The notes: a model not told the origin generated them from the sequence alone. Positions 9,656 through 18,599 are shown, counted from the stretch's first letter. The stretch is 50,450 nt of DNA from Candidatus Cloacimonadota bacterium (GCA_021157525.1 JAGGWK010000022.1:1-50450), one strand, 5' to 3'. Program-made: numbers and translations.

Positions 9656-9768
9656 TAAACCTCCACCTGAATTAACTGAACAATTTGTACTCCAATAATT
9701 AAAAGACGAGTATGTCGTAAAGTTATTTCTAGCACAAGAAGCATTTTAGCAGGATGGATACAAAAGTC

Positions 9769-9797
9769 TTGACGCATCGGTGGGCCTTTTCTTTTTG
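9769..9797 (+). promoter_or_regulatory. probable promoter of tRNA-Ala
   Basis: TTGACG (9769-9774) is followed after 17 bases by TTTTTG (9792-9797), 12 bases before the mature tRNA. The -35 matches the tRNA-Pro and tRNA-Thr units in sequence and distance; the -10 is T-rich instead of TATAAT. Confidence 0.55.
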
Positions 9798-9809
9798 TAC
9801 TCACGTTGT

Positions 9810-9885
9810 GGGGCATTAGCTCAGCTGGGAGAGCGCTACACTGGCAGTGTAGAGGTCAGCGGTTCGAGCCCGCTATGCTCCACCA
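9810..9885 (+). tRNA. tRNA-Ala (anticodon GGC)
   Basis: Acceptor GGGGCAT pairs with ATGCTCC, the D arm is AGCTCAGCTGGGAGAGC, the anticodon stem CTACA/TGTAG encloses CTGGCAG (anticodon GGC), and the T arm has GGTTCGAGCCC. The discriminator A is followed by an encoded CCA. Confidence 0.97.
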
Positions 9886-9894
9886 TTAGTTTAC

Positions 9895-9921
9895 GCCACT
9901 TCGAAAGAAGTGGCTTTTTTT
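9895..9921 (+). terminator. terminator of tRNA-Ala
   Basis: A perfect 8-bp stem GCCACTTC / GAAGTGGC with a GAAA tetraloop is followed by seven T residues, 9 bases after the tRNA. Confidence 0.93.
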
Positions 9922-10289
9922 GATGCCCCCACCCTGCTTGCCATCCGCTGAGATATCCCCATCTGGTCGTAACATTGCTCCCTGTGAGTTGTGCTCAATG
10001 AAGGCTCAAATCTGCGGGTGGCCAAAATACACCTGCGTAATCAAAAAACAGAATTGACACATACAAAGCCAAATCCATCCTTGACTATGGTATTACCAAA
10101 CCAAGGGAGATAGTATAAGTTGTGCCGTGGAAAGTCACACCTATCGGAAAAAACGGTAACGAATGGGAAAGAGATGCTTCAAAACAGGTTTGACGTCCAC
10201 GAACATATTGTCCCGGGTTCAACAAGAAGAGAGCCAGGAATCATTGCGGCATACGTCAGACATTTGCTGCAATATCAGAGGAGGAGAAA
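9922..10289. other. non-coding leader region before the beta-helix gene
   Basis: No gene is supported here. A TTGACA at 10054-10059 could be a -35 box, but no matching -10 is visible. GAGGAGG at 10276-10284 serves as the ribosome binding site of the following gene. Confidence 0.5.
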
Positions 10290-13130
10290 ATGAAAACATT
10301 CATGACGTTTTTTTGTTTGGTTTTTGTTTTGCATATATCTGCCATCATCATCAACATCCCTGCAGATCAGCCGACAATTCAGGCGGGTATAAATGTTTCT
10401 GTGGATGGAGATACAGTTCTGGTACAGCCTGGTTTATATTCGGAGCTCATAAACTACAATGGGAAAAACATCAAAATCGCTTCATATTATCTAACAACTC
10501 AAGATACATCATACATTTCCCAAACCATTATCGACGGAAATAACAACGAGAGAATTGTCTCTTTTACAAATGGCGAAACCGGAGAAGCAACACTGATCGG
10601 ATTTACAATTAGAAATGGCTATGGAACATATTACGGGCAAAATAATGCCTGTGGAGTAGGAATTTATATTATCGATAGTTCCCCATCCATCGAGCATAAC
10701 ATCATAGAAGACAATAACAGCTTCTGGTATGTAAACGGTTGTGGAATCGGCATACAAAACTCTTCGGCTAAAATCAGCAATAACATTATCAGAAGTAATA
10801 ATGGTGCCTATAATGGCGGAGGAATTTATGTATACCAATCTGATGGCGTTGAGATAGACAGCAATATCATACACGATCATCAAACAGAAAGTGGAAATGG
10901 AGTTGATTATGGGGCAGGGATCTGTTTGTGTGAAGCGACAAATATTACTATTAAAAATAACCTGATTTACAATAATACTGTTGATTTCAGCGGAAGTGGA
11001 ATAGCGGTAAAAGCTTATAGCTCTGCTATTTTGACAAATAATACGATAACAGAAAATAGTGGATCAGCCGTATATTGCACATCTCAAACTTCAGAAATAG
11101 AAATCATCAATACCATTGTCTGGAACAATCAGCCTAATACAATCGCACAAGTATGTGGAGAAAACATCATGGTAAATTACTGCGATATCCAAAATGGTTT
11201 TCCCGGGATAGGCAATATAAACAGCGACCCATTATTCGAAATTCCTGCAAATGGTAATTTTAATTTAACTCTGCAATCTCCCTGCATCAATGCCGGTGAT
11301 CCAGAGTATCAGCTTGATCCTGATGGCACCATCGCCGATATCGGTTATCGATATTTTGAAATGAGTGATTATGGCTCAATAAACGGGAATGTCAGTCTCT
11401 CAGGTGGCTATGGCAATATCGAAAATGCCGTTATTGACTGTGGTGAATTTCAAACCAGTCCTGATGAAATCGGGAATTACTTTTTCCATTTATTACCGGG
11501 ATTTTATAACCTGACTGCTTCTCTAGAAGAATATGAAAATTCTGAGATCACTGATGTTGAGGTTCTGCAGGGACAAATTACTTCCAATATTGATTTTGTT
11601 CTCCAATTCACTGGTTCGAACGGAATTATCAATATTGCTCAGAACGGAACCGGTGATTTTACTACTATACAGGACGGAATTAATGCGGCAATTAATGGAG
11701 ATACTATTCTTGTTCATCCTGGCACATATCTTGAAAGCGTGAATTTCAATGAGAAAAACATCGTGTTGGGAAGTCTGTTTCTTACAACTCAAGACAGTTC
11801 ATATATTGAGACGACCATTATTGAAGGCACGGGAAGTGATCACACGATCAAACTGGAAAATAACACAAATAACATTACCCAAATTTGCGGATTCACAGTG
11901 TTAAACTCTTATAACTATGTAAATTGTATCTATGGTTATAATGCTTCACTGAACATCAATAATAATGTAATCACGAATACTGGCGGTGGTGCATGTTCGG
12001 GAGTAAATATCAATTTTTCATCAATGCTATCAATTAGTGATAATTACTTTGTATATTGTGCAAATAAAGGTTTGAAAATCAATAATTCAAATAATGTTAT
12101 CATCGAAAATAATCTTTTTAATGAAAATAGCACTGGATTAAGTTGTTATGATTCCGAAGCAATGGTAAGAAACAATACGTTTATCAATAATATTTGGGGA
12201 GTTTCGGGAAATAGTACAGGGACTATTATCAAAGGGAACCATTTCACAAATAATTTAGATGGAATAAGTTGTCATGATTTCTCTCCTGTTATTGACGGTA
12301 ATTATCTCTGCAACAATCAGAATGGCGTTTATATCTCTCATTCAGATCCGTTAGTTGTGAATAATTTAATTATGGAAAATGAAGATGATGGCATAATTTG
12401 TTTAGGTCCATCTTCACCGGTAATAGTCAATAACACGATCGTTAATAACAATGAAGGGCTTTCGTGTCATTACAGTTCCGGCTCACCTCAGGTCATCAAT
12501 TGCATAATTTATTTTAATGATGCAAGCTTCGATGATTACTGGGATGATACCGTTACAACTATTGCTTACTGCTGTGTTGAAGACAGCATTCCCTACAATG
12601 CCATAAATGGAGGTGGAAACATCTTTATTAATCCCGAATTTTCAACAAATGATGATTTCCAGTTATCTGAATACAGCCCTTGCATCGATGCCGGAATCCC
12701 GGATACAACCGGTTTATATCTTCCTCTCTGGGATTTGCTGAACAATCAAAGGATCTGGGACGGCGATAATAATGGAAGTGCAATTATTGACATGGGTTGT
12801 TATGAATTTGGAGCAGATTCGGTTGGAGTAATCCAAAATCCAATACTCAACACCTTTTACCAATTAACCAATTACCCAAATCCCTTCAACCCATCTACGA
12901 CTATTTCTTTCCAGCTTCTAGAAGATGGAAAGATAAATATCTCAATCTTTAACATCAAAGGTCAAAAAGTTAGAACTTTAATTGATAAAAGATGTCCCAA
13001 AGGGGATCACTCTCTTATTTGGGATGGCAAGAACGATTATGGCAATCCAACCGCTTCAGGAGTATATTTCTACAAATTGAAAGTAGGAAATAAAACCAAA
13101 GCTGTGAGGAAGTGTCTGCTTTTGAAATAA
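10290..13130 (+). CDS. secreted right-handed beta-helix protein with C-terminal sorting tail
   Basis: This 946-residue protein has a signal peptide (about 1-18) and two tandem parallel beta-helix regions, each opened by the same module: PTIQAGINVSVDGDTVLVQPG near 30 and TTIQDGINAAINGDTILVHPG near 456, followed by many short N-rich rungs such as IENNLF and VNNTIVNN. Between them (about 365-440) lies a carboxypeptidase-regulatory-like Ig fold. The last 85 residues carry the secretion tail NYPNPFNPSTTISF ... SGVYFYKL ... RKCLLLK. It is probably exported and surface attached, and may bind or act on polysaccharide; no catalytic residues are evident. The ribosome binding site GAGGAGG is strong. The DNA is clearly richer in A and T than neighbouring genes and lacks the GGATGCA word, which suggests later acquisition or different selection. 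Confidence 0.85.
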   Translation: MKTFMTFFCLVFVLHISAIIINIPADQPTIQAGINVSVDGDTVLVQPGLYSELINYNGKNIKIASYYLTTQDTSYISQTIIDGNNNERIVSFTNGETGEATLIGFTIRNGYGTYYGQNNACGVGIYIIDSSPSIEHNIIEDNNSFWYVNGCGIGIQNSSAKISNNIIRSNNGAYNGGGIYVYQSDGVEIDSNIIHDHQTESGNGVDYGAGICLCEATNITIKNNLIYNNTVDFSGSGIAVKAYSSAILTNNTITENSGSAVYCTSQTSEIEIINTIVWNNQPNTIAQVCGENIMVNYCDIQNGFPGIGNINSDPLFEIPANGNFNLTLQSPCINAGDPEYQLDPDGTIADIGYRYFEMSDYGSINGNVSLSGGYGNIENAVIDCGEFQTSPDEIGNYFFHLLPGFYNLTASLEEYENSEITDVEVLQGQITSNIDFVLQFTGSNGIINIAQNGTGDFTTIQDGINAAINGDTILVHPGTYLESVNFNEKNIVLGSLFLTTQDSSYIETTIIEGTGSDHTIKLENNTNNITQICGFTVLNSYNYVNCIYGYNASLNINNNVITNTGGGACSGVNINFSSMLSISDNYFVYCANKGLKINNSNNVIIENNLFNENSTGLSCYDSEAMVRNNTFINNIWGVSGNSTGTIIKGNHFTNNLDGISCHDFSPVIDGNYLCNNQNGVYISHSDPLVVNNLIMENEDDGIICLGPSSPVIVNNTIVNNNEGLSCHYSSGSPQVINCIIYFNDASFDDYWDDTVTTIAYCCVEDSIPYNAINGGGNIFINPEFSTNDDFQLSEYSPCIDAGIPDTTGLYLPLWDLLNNQRIWDGDNNGSAIIDMGCYEFGADSVGVIQNPILNTFYQLTNYPNPFNPSTTISFQLLEDGKINISIFNIKGQKVRTLIDKRCPKGDHSLIWDGKNDYGNPTASGVYFYKLKVGNKTKAVRKCLLLK

Positions 13131-13198
13131 AAATGATGCTGCTAGCCCACGACTCTACAGCCAGGTAAGAAGGATCGGTTCAACTGCCAAGACGATAT

Positions 13199-13762
13199 CA
13201 TGAAAAAAAAAGACAATCACTTCTGTGGTATGTTATACTTCCATGTAAGGAGATACCCTGCATCCAGATATAACATGGAAATCCCGCCAATATACAAAAA
13301 CTGCGGTACATAAATTGAGGGAAATTTCGGAAACCCGCAAAGCCTTTGCCCGGAAACTTGGCGCAGATGCCATTATAGACCCCAAACAAGAGAACATGAC
13401 AGAAGTCATAAAGGCCATGAATGATGGCGGATGTTTCTATCGAATGCGTTGGGCTGGATATCACCCTTCAGCAGGCACTGGCAGCTACCATAAAGAGGGG
13501 TCGCATCGCTGTTGCCGGTATTTTCTCCCATCCAACCAGCGACATGGAGATGAATGACATTGTCATCGGAGAAAAGGAAATCATCGGTGTTATCGGTTAC
13601 AATTATTATTTCCAGACAGCCATCAATCTGGTTTCCAAAGGAATCATCAATGCCAATGATTTCATCACAGCTAAGATCGATATCGACGACATCGTAGAGA
13701 AAGGGTTCAAAGAACTCATCACAGACAAAGACAATCACATCAAGATTCTGGTTCATCCATAA
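13199..13762 (+). pseudogene. decayed zinc-dependent alcohol dehydrogenase
   Basis: Only the C-terminal 145 or so residues of a medium-chain dehydrogenase (2,3-butanediol / threonine dehydrogenase-like) can be read, in two frames. From 13315 the frame gives EISETRKAFARKLGADAI, the strand-helix after the Rossmann glycines. Near 13425-13435 it shifts, and the other frame continues with DVSIECVGLDITLQQAL, GRIAVAGIF and the C-terminal KGFKELITDKDNHIK. The catalytic zinc ligands and GxGxxG are missing. An upstream piece reading MLYFHVRRYP (13229 onward) may be a remnant of the N terminus, which would imply an internal deletion plus frameshifts. The left border is a guess. Confidence 0.75.
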
Positions 13763-13770
13763 CGAGACAA

Positions 13771-13797
13771 AGCCCCGAGTAATCGGGGCTTTTTTTA
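13771..13797 (+). terminator. terminator after the dehydrogenase remnant
   Basis: A perfect 8-bp stem AGCCCCGA / TCGGGGCT with loop GTAA is followed by six further T residues. It lies 15 bp beyond the end of the opposing MBL gene and may work in both directions. Confidence 0.92.
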
Positions 13798-13811
13798 TCT
13801 CATTATTTTTC

Positions 13812-14438
13812 TTACATTTTCACAAAGGGGTTATTTCGCTTCTCTTCCCCGATTGTTGTGGGCTCTCCATGGCCGGGATACACCACGGTTTCATCGGCTA
13901 GAGTATAAAGTCTGCTGCGAATACTGCTGTTCAACTGATCAAAATTCCCGTCCGGTAAGTCAGTACGCCCGACGCTGCCGGCAAAAAGGGTGTCGCCACT
14001 AAACACCACTCCCGGAGAAAACAGGCTGATGCATCCAGCAGAATGGCCCGGGGTGTGAAGCACGGTAAAGGTAATATTTCCCAGCGTAAGGATGCATCCT
14101 TGTGTGAGGGGAATGTCCATGGGGTCGCTGTAAATGGGAGTACCCATAAAGGTGCTGAGATTTGCTTTGGCATCCACCAGCTTGAGCGCATCTGCAGGAT
14201 GGATGCAGATGGGGGCACCGGTTTTTCCTCTGATAAAGCTATTCCCGCCGATGTGGTCTGCGTGCCCATGGGTGTTTACGATATATTTCAGCGTAATTCC
14301 CTTATTTTCTATTACGTTCCATACTTCATCAGATGGCTTTGCCAGGTCTATTATCATGGCTTCCCGAGTTGTTTCATCCCACACCAGGTAGGTATTTGTG
14401 CCAAATTGTGGCAGGACTATAAAGGATTCAATGCGCAT
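13812..14438 (-). CDS. MBL-fold metallo-hydrolase, glyoxalase II-like
   Basis: The 208-residue protein has the full metallo-beta-lactamase metal site: THGHADH (56-62), HTPGHSAG near 130, FSGDTLF near 150 and YPGHGEPT near 190. These patterns, the length and FAGSVGRTDLPDGN match the small hydroxyacylglutathione-hydrolase-like family common in anaerobes, whose true substrate is often unknown. There is no signal peptide, so it is cytoplasmic. The start lies 6 bp after the stop of the PP-loop gene, suggesting cotranscription. The hydrolase fold is certain; the substrate is not. Confidence 0.9.
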   Translation of the reverse strand: MRIESFIVLPQFGTNTYLVWDETTREAMIIDLAKPSDEVWNVIENKGITLKYIVNTHGHADHIGGNSFIRGKTGAPICIHPADALKLVDAKANLSTFMGTPIYSDPMDIPLTQGCILTLGNITFTVLHTPGHSAGCISLFSPGVVFSGDTLFAGSVGRTDLPDGNFDQLNSSIRSRLYTLADETVVYPGHGEPTTIGEEKRNNPFVKM

Positions 14439-14444
14439 TTTTCC

Positions 14445-15440
14445 TCACATTATCAGATATTTTTCCACGATTTCCGGCGCCATTTTTGGCACTTTTACCA
14501 CACTGTTCATTGCTTCTTTCTGGCCCCATTGCACTTCTCCTTCTGTCTGGATGGCTTTTACGTAGCGCAATAGCATGGATGCAGCCACTTGAAGCTCTTT
14601 TTCCTCAGGCGGCTTTTGACAACTCAGCACACCCAGAGGACCTGGATGCTCAGGAGATTTCATCACAATTTCATCAGTGACCATGGCGATAAGCCTCTCG
14701 TTTTCTTCATAGTCGCGGCCCAGGATGAGTTTGCAGTTGGGAGAAAGGCGATAATGGCGGGCAAGAGCGAGAAATTCTATGTTTTCCAGAGAAAACTGTT
14801 TATGAATGACAAGGTCTTTAAGTCGCAGAGAATAGATTTTTTCCGTGAGCATACAGCCGCCGCCAGCATTTTCATATTCAGTGATACCCAGCTCTTTTGC
14901 CAGAGCCATCTGCCGTTGACGACCACGGCCTTGGATATCCAGCATATCAGCTTTGTTTACCCAGCCTTCTCGTATAGGCAAAGTATCGGTCAGGAGTTTC
15001 TGGCAGAGGGGCCGCACCAGAAGGTCTTTTACGCTGCTGAGTTTGGCCACGGAATTCATGGCATCATGGCGCTGGGACATGGGTCGTTGCGCCAGGACTT
15101 CTCCAGAGATGAGGAAATCCACTTTATATTCCTGCATCAGGCTGGCGGCCATGCGAAACATCAGTCCATGGCAATCGATGCAGGGATTCATGCCTTTGCC
15201 GTAGCCATACCGCGGATGTTGAAGCATTTCCAGGTGTTCTGGAGTGATGTCATGAACTATCAGCTCCACTCCGATGTGGTTGGCTGCGGTGAGAGCTTTG
15301 GCAGGCCCGAAAAAAGGGGTCTGAAAAAAGATAGGCAGCACGTCATAGCCCAGCTGCATCATATACCGTACCGCCAGCATGCTATCCAGGCCTCCGGAAA
15401 ATAGCGCAAAACAGCGCCGTTTCTTCTCTGTATGTATCAT
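14445..15440 (-). CDS. PP-loop ATPase, tRNA thiolation-like (MnmA/ThiI-related)
   Basis: This 331-residue protein has the PP-loop SGGLDS (15-20), which adenylates a substrate, and a GMNPCIDC motif (C87 and C90) very like the catalytic-cysteine region of MnmA. The middle part contains GRGRQRQMALAKELG and a GGGCMLTE stretch. The C-terminal third (about 215-331) resembles the small RNA-binding domain found with such PP-loop proteins, though I cannot confirm it. The expected role is sulfur transfer to tRNA. The ATG is preceded by AGGAGAGG. The gene begins immediately after the terminator of tRNA-Thr, so it may be expressed by read-through from the tRNA promoter. It is shorter than MnmA and lacks its central and C-terminal layout, so I give no symbol. 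Confidence 0.75.
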   Translation of the reverse strand: MIHTEKKRRCFALFSGGLDSMLAVRYMMQLGYDVLPIFFQTPFFGPAKALTAANHIGVELIVHDITPEHLEMLQHPRYGYGKGMNPCIDCHGLMFRMAASLMQEYKVDFLISGEVLAQRPMSQRHDAMNSVAKLSSVKDLLVRPLCQKLLTDTLPIREGWVNKADMLDIQGRGRQRQMALAKELGITEYENAGGGCMLTEKIYSLRLKDLVIHKQFSLENIEFLALARHYRLSPNCKLILGRDYEENERLIAMVTDEIVMKSPEHPGPLGVLSCQKPPEEKELQVAASMLLRYVKAIQTEGEVQWGQKEAMNSVVKVPKMAPEIVEKYLIM

Positions 15441-15451
15441 GATCCTCTCCT

Positions 15452-15478
15452 AAAAAAAAGGGGCAATATGCATTGCCC
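15452..15478 (-). terminator. terminator of tRNA-Thr, adjacent to the PP-loop gene
   Basis: On the minus strand GGGCAAT / ATTGCCC with a 4-base loop is followed by a C and then eight T residues. The ribosome binding site of the PP-loop gene starts right after the T-run. Confidence 0.88.
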
Positions 15479-15484
15479 AAAGTA

Positions 15485-15560
<76 letters not shown>

Positions 15561-15571
15561 AACACGTCACT

Positions 15572-15600
15572 GAAAAAATGGGGCCGGTTTTTTACGTCAA
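15572..15600 (-). promoter_or_regulatory. probable promoter of tRNA-Thr
   Basis: TTGACG at 15600-15595 and TTTTTC at 15577-15572 are separated by exactly 17 bases, ending 11 bases before the tRNA. The arrangement matches the tRNA-Ala promoter and the one before the YbbR gene. Confidence 0.6.
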
Positions 15601-15611
15601 GGGGTTTTTCC

Positions 15612-16622
15612 CTAAATGCGGCGTACTCCCTTGGTAGAGAAAGCGTTGAGGTCGAGGGGAGCAAATTTCTTGCGATGCCATTTATCTACTGCCGCAGCTC
15701 CTATCATCGCAGCGTTATCCATGCAATATTGCATCTCTGGGAAAAACACCTCTATTCCGAGTCGTTTTGCTCGGGATGTCATCTCGCTACGCAGACAGCT
15801 GTTGGCCGAGACTCCTCCAGCGACGATAATGGTATCGATTTCAATCATCCGTGCATAGGCAATGGTTTTTGACACCAGGCTGTCCACGATGGCTTTTTGC
15901 ACCGATGCAGTGATGTCTGGCAGATGTGCTTCGATAAAGGCGGAGTTCTGTTTCGCCAGGTAATTGCGTACCGAGGTTTTAAAGCCGCTGAAGCTGAAAT
16001 CAAAATTGCCTTTGCGATTGAGGGCTCGGGGAAATTCGACAAAATGAGAATCGCCGCCTTTTGCAATGCGATCTACCAAAGGTCCGCCAGGATAGCCCAG
16101 CCCAAGAAGTTTGGCCACCTTGTCAAAGGCTTCACCGGCAGCATCGTCACGGGTGCGTCCTGCTATATCAAAGTCCTCATTTCCTTTAAAATGCACCAGC
16201 TCGGTATGGCCGCCGGAAACCACCAGGGCCAGATATGGCGGCATCATTTCTGGGTGAGAGAGGCGATTTGCGTAGATGTGCCCCAGCATATGATTCACGG
16301 CGATAAGGGGTTTATCCAGGCTGTATGCCAGACTTTTGGCAAAGGAAACACCTACCAGCAGAGCGCCTATCAATCCGGGATTTACAGACACTGCGATGGC
16401 ATCGATATCATCAAAACTAAGCTGTGCTTTATCCATGGCTGCCTTGGTTAGTTGCATGATGTTTTTGAGGTGAAGGCGGGATGCCAGCTCCGGCACCACA
16501 CCGCCAAAGTCGGCATGCGTTACCTGGGATGAGATGAGGTTTACATATACATGATAATCGGTATCTATCACTGCCACAGAGGTGTCGTCGCAGGAAGTTT
16601 CAAAGGCTAATATTTTGTTCAT
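15612..16622 (-). CDS. tsaD: tRNA N6-threonylcarbamoyladenosine transferase TsaD
   Basis: TsaD transfers the threonylcarbamoyl group from TC-AMP to A37 of tRNAs that read ANN codons. I choose the ATG at 16622 (336 residues) over the upstream TTG at 16658, because it places the metal-binding histidines of HMLGH at 111 and 115, as in characterised TsaD proteins. Other signatures are SCDDTSVAV at the N terminus, SGGHTEL, DDAAGEAFDKVAKLLGLGYP and VAGGVSANSCLR, plus a C-terminal DNAAMIGAAA. The gene overlaps the 3' end of the ybbR-like gene by 23 bp. The tRNA-Thr promoter lies just past its stop. Confidence 0.96.
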   Translation of the reverse strand: MNKILAFETSCDDTSVAVIDTDYHVYVNLISSQVTHADFGGVVPELASRLHLKNIMQLTKAAMDKAQLSFDDIDAIAVSVNPGLIGALLVGVSFAKSLAYSLDKPLIAVNHMLGHIYANRLSHPEMMPPYLALVVSGGHTELVHFKGNEDFDIAGRTRDDAAGEAFDKVAKLLGLGYPGGPLVDRIAKGGDSHFVEFPRALNRKGNFDFSFSGFKTSVRNYLAKQNSAFIEAHLPDITASVQKAIVDSLVSKTIAYARMIEIDTIIVAGGVSANSCLRSEMTSRAKRLGIEVFFPEMQYCMDNAAMIGAAAVDKWHRKKFAPLDLNAFSTKGVRRI

Positions 16623-17508
16623 TTTTCTGTATTTGTAGCTTTTTAGGAGTGTATTCAATTATTTTCACGCCGGCAGGAACGTCGAAAGTCACGGTTCCCT
16701 GATTGTTGATCCACATTTGTGACATGTTCAGGGTTGCCTTGATGGAGCCTGCTGTCATCTTATTTACAATTTCTTCGGGGCCCCGCACCATCAGCGATAC
16801 TTTTTGAGGTATCACAGAGATGTTCATGTTATGGGGGTAATCCACCGGTATGAGGGAGAAAGTGCGGTTGATCTGCTTGGACGTAATGACCAGAAGGGTT
16901 ACCTGACTTTTATCCAGGGAGACCAGTTGACTGGGTTGCACCAAGTTCACGGTGAGTTTATTTTTATCTACCATTTTCCGCGAGAGGGGAATCGTTTTCA
17001 CTCTGGCTATCTGAGATACTACTTTTTCAGGGCCCGTGATAATCACGGTATGATTGCTGACATCCACACGGTTCTTAATAAAATATTCTTCGTCTTTGGT
17101 TGAGGCATATTCCAGTTCCAAACCACGTTTTTTGGAGATAATACGATCCAGAAAAATGGTTTTTTCATTTCCCTCTTCCCCATACGCAATATCCAACGAC
17201 ACAATTTCAGGAACAATCAGATCTCCTTGGTTAACGGTTATCTTATTTCTCCCATAGGTCATATGGCCTGCAGGAACCAGAAAGAAATGGTCGCTGAGCA
17301 TGGTTATCATCAGATCAAAGCCGCTCCCCTTCAGGGTAACGGGAATTGTGAGAGGTTCTGAATTGTCATACACCAGATCAGCTGGGAGGTCTTGCAACAC
17401 CACCGGCAGATCAATATCGGTACTCTGCTGTTTGGTAAGGGTAAGATGCAACCACAGTACCAACGTGATCAGTAGCACGATTATTTTAGCTATTGTATCT
17501 GATTTCAT
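16600..17508 (-). CDS. YbbR-domain membrane-anchored protein (CdaR-like)
   Basis: The 302-residue protein has one N-terminal membrane segment (about 7-25) and an extracytoplasmic part made of repeated YbbR-type beta domains, each with a pattern like LPADLVYDNSEPLTIPVTLKG and, later, ISVIPQKVSLMVRGPEE. In Firmicutes such proteins (CdaR) regulate the diadenylate cyclase CdaA, but no cyclase gene is visible here; the neighbour is tsaD. No ribosome binding site precedes the ATG, and a promoter-like TTGACA-N17-TTTTTC ends 5 bases before it, so the mRNA may be leaderless. Family assignment is good; function in this organism is unknown. Confidence 0.8.
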   Translation of the reverse strand: MKSDTIAKIIVLLITLVLWLHLTLTKQQSTDIDLPVVLQDLPADLVYDNSEPLTIPVTLKGSGFDLMITMLSDHFFLVPAGHMTYGRNKITVNQGDLIVPEIVSLDIAYGEEGNEKTIFLDRIISKKRGLELEYASTKDEEYFIKNRVDVSNHTVIITGPEKVVSQIARVKTIPLSRKMVDKNKLTVNLVQPSQLVSLDKSQVTLLVITSKQINRTFSLIPVDYPHNMNISVIPQKVSLMVRGPEEIVNKMTAGSIKATLNMSQMWINNQGTVTFDVPAGVKIIEYTPKKLQIQKNEQNISL

Positions 17509-17513
17509 GCAGT

Positions 17514-17542
17514 GAAAAAAAGATAGCTCAGTAGATTGTCAA
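17514..17542 (-). promoter_or_regulatory. probable promoter of the ybbR-like gene
   Basis: TTGACA (17542-17537) and TTTTTC (17519-17514) are 17 bases apart. The ATG at 17508 begins 5 bases beyond, so a transcript starting about 7 bases after the -10 would start at the start codon. Confidence 0.55.
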
Positions 17543-18415
17543 TTAAATATTACCGTTGTGTGAATGTGCTCTTTTACTGGATTCTGATAGTGGGCCAATG
17601 TCGAGTATCTTACCCAATCGCTCGCCCATATGACGCACATAATCATTCTCATCATTCATCCAGTCTTCTATCGTTTGTGTCGTGAGAATCACAAATTCGT
17701 TGTATCTGTCCCGACGATTTTTCTGAACCACAATGTTGGTAAGTTTTTTCATGGAAACCCAGATGGTTTTAATCCGTTTGTCTTCCCCTTCGATGAGCCA
17801 TTCGCGGATGTAAGGGAAGGCGATAATGGGATTTACCCGTGCCACCTGCGTAAGGATGTGGGTGATCTTCTTTTGCACATCTACCGAATCGTCATCAATG
17901 GCATAGGAAATAAAGTCCATAATATAGCCGGGGTCATTTTCAGAAACCGCTTCCATCCCGTGAAATGCCAGAGCGCGTTGTCGCTCGTTGTCAGATTTCA
18001 CCCATTGAATCATGGTACGCTTCATCAGCTCAGGATCCCGCTTCCACATCTCATTTATCAGCCCTTCCACTTCCCAGGGTACGCTCTCGAAATAGCGCGT
18101 GATGAGCTCGACAATCTTATCGGTTTGGGTGCCATACTTCTCATAAAAATAGAAAAGCCCAGTAGCCCTAACGCCATATATCTTATGATCCATCATGCGC
18201 TGAGCAATTGGATCTACCAGTGATAAATCGTGGTATCCAACCAGATGCTTGCCGATGTATTCTCGAACAAAATAATTCGGAGTCTTTGATAGGGTAATGA
18301 GTTTTTCCTCAACTTCTTTGAGTTTCCGATCATCAAAAAGCTCAAAAATCTCATGCATGATGTGATCGAGCTCACTGATAGCTTCGGTGTCTAATCTTCC
18401 AATTTTCTTTAACAT
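17543..18415 (-). CDS. HEAT/DNA-alkylation-repeat-like helical protein
   Basis: This 290-residue protein has no signal peptide or membrane segment. It reads as a series of paired amphipathic helices with features of the HEAT-like repeats of DNA alkylation repeat proteins (for example YFVREYIGKHLVGY, GLINEMWKRDPELMKRTMIQW and a C-terminal DWMNDENDYVRHMGERLGKI). Related proteins include AlkD-type glycosylases and non-catalytic relatives; I see no residue that decides catalysis. AAGGA precedes the ATG by about 7 bases. It is separated from the upstream 5'-nucleotidase by hairpins and is probably its own unit. Confidence 0.55.
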   Translation of the reverse strand: MLKKIGRLDTEAISELDHIMHEIFELFDDRKLKEVEEKLITLSKTPNYFVREYIGKHLVGYHDLSLVDPIAQRMMDHKIYGVRATGLFYFYEKYGTQTDKIVELITRYFESVPWEVEGLINEMWKRDPELMKRTMIQWVKSDNERQRALAFHGMEAVSENDPGYIMDFISYAIDDDSVDVQKKITHILTQVARVNPIIAFPYIREWLIEGEDKRIKTIWVSMKKLTNIVVQKNRRDRYNEFVILTTQTIEDWMNDENDYVRHMGERLGKILDIGPLSESSKRAHSHNGNI

Positions 18416-18565
18416 GTTTTATCCTTAGTTCTTGTTTGCTTCCAGATTTCTTAAAATGCTGAAATTTCATAGTTTCTAACATCTCTAATTCAAAATGCGA
18501 CACAACAAAACCAACGGGGAACAAATCCGTCAATGAGTTTTTCACTTGCGGATGACAAAAGCAAC

Positions 18566-18599
18566 AAAAGAGGGGCACACTATTGTCTGCCCCCCTTTT
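18566..18599 (-). terminator. likely terminator of the HhH-OMP-nucleotidase operon
   Basis: AAAAGAGGGGCA pairs with TGCCCCCCTTTT (12 bp, one A-C mismatch, 10-base loop) about 40 bp beyond the 5'-nucleotidase stop. A second 7-bp hairpin (ATAAGGG / CCCTTAT) sits at 18612-18632. The T-run is only partial on the minus strand. Confidence 0.6.

Noticed and set aside
10054-10100. TTGACA as promoter of the beta-helix gene
   Set aside because: No acceptable -10 at 16-19 bases; kept only as a remark for the leader region.
16623-16658. TTG at 16658 as tsaD start
   Set aside because: It shifts the metal-binding histidines from 111/115 to 123/127 and adds an extension not typical of TsaD.
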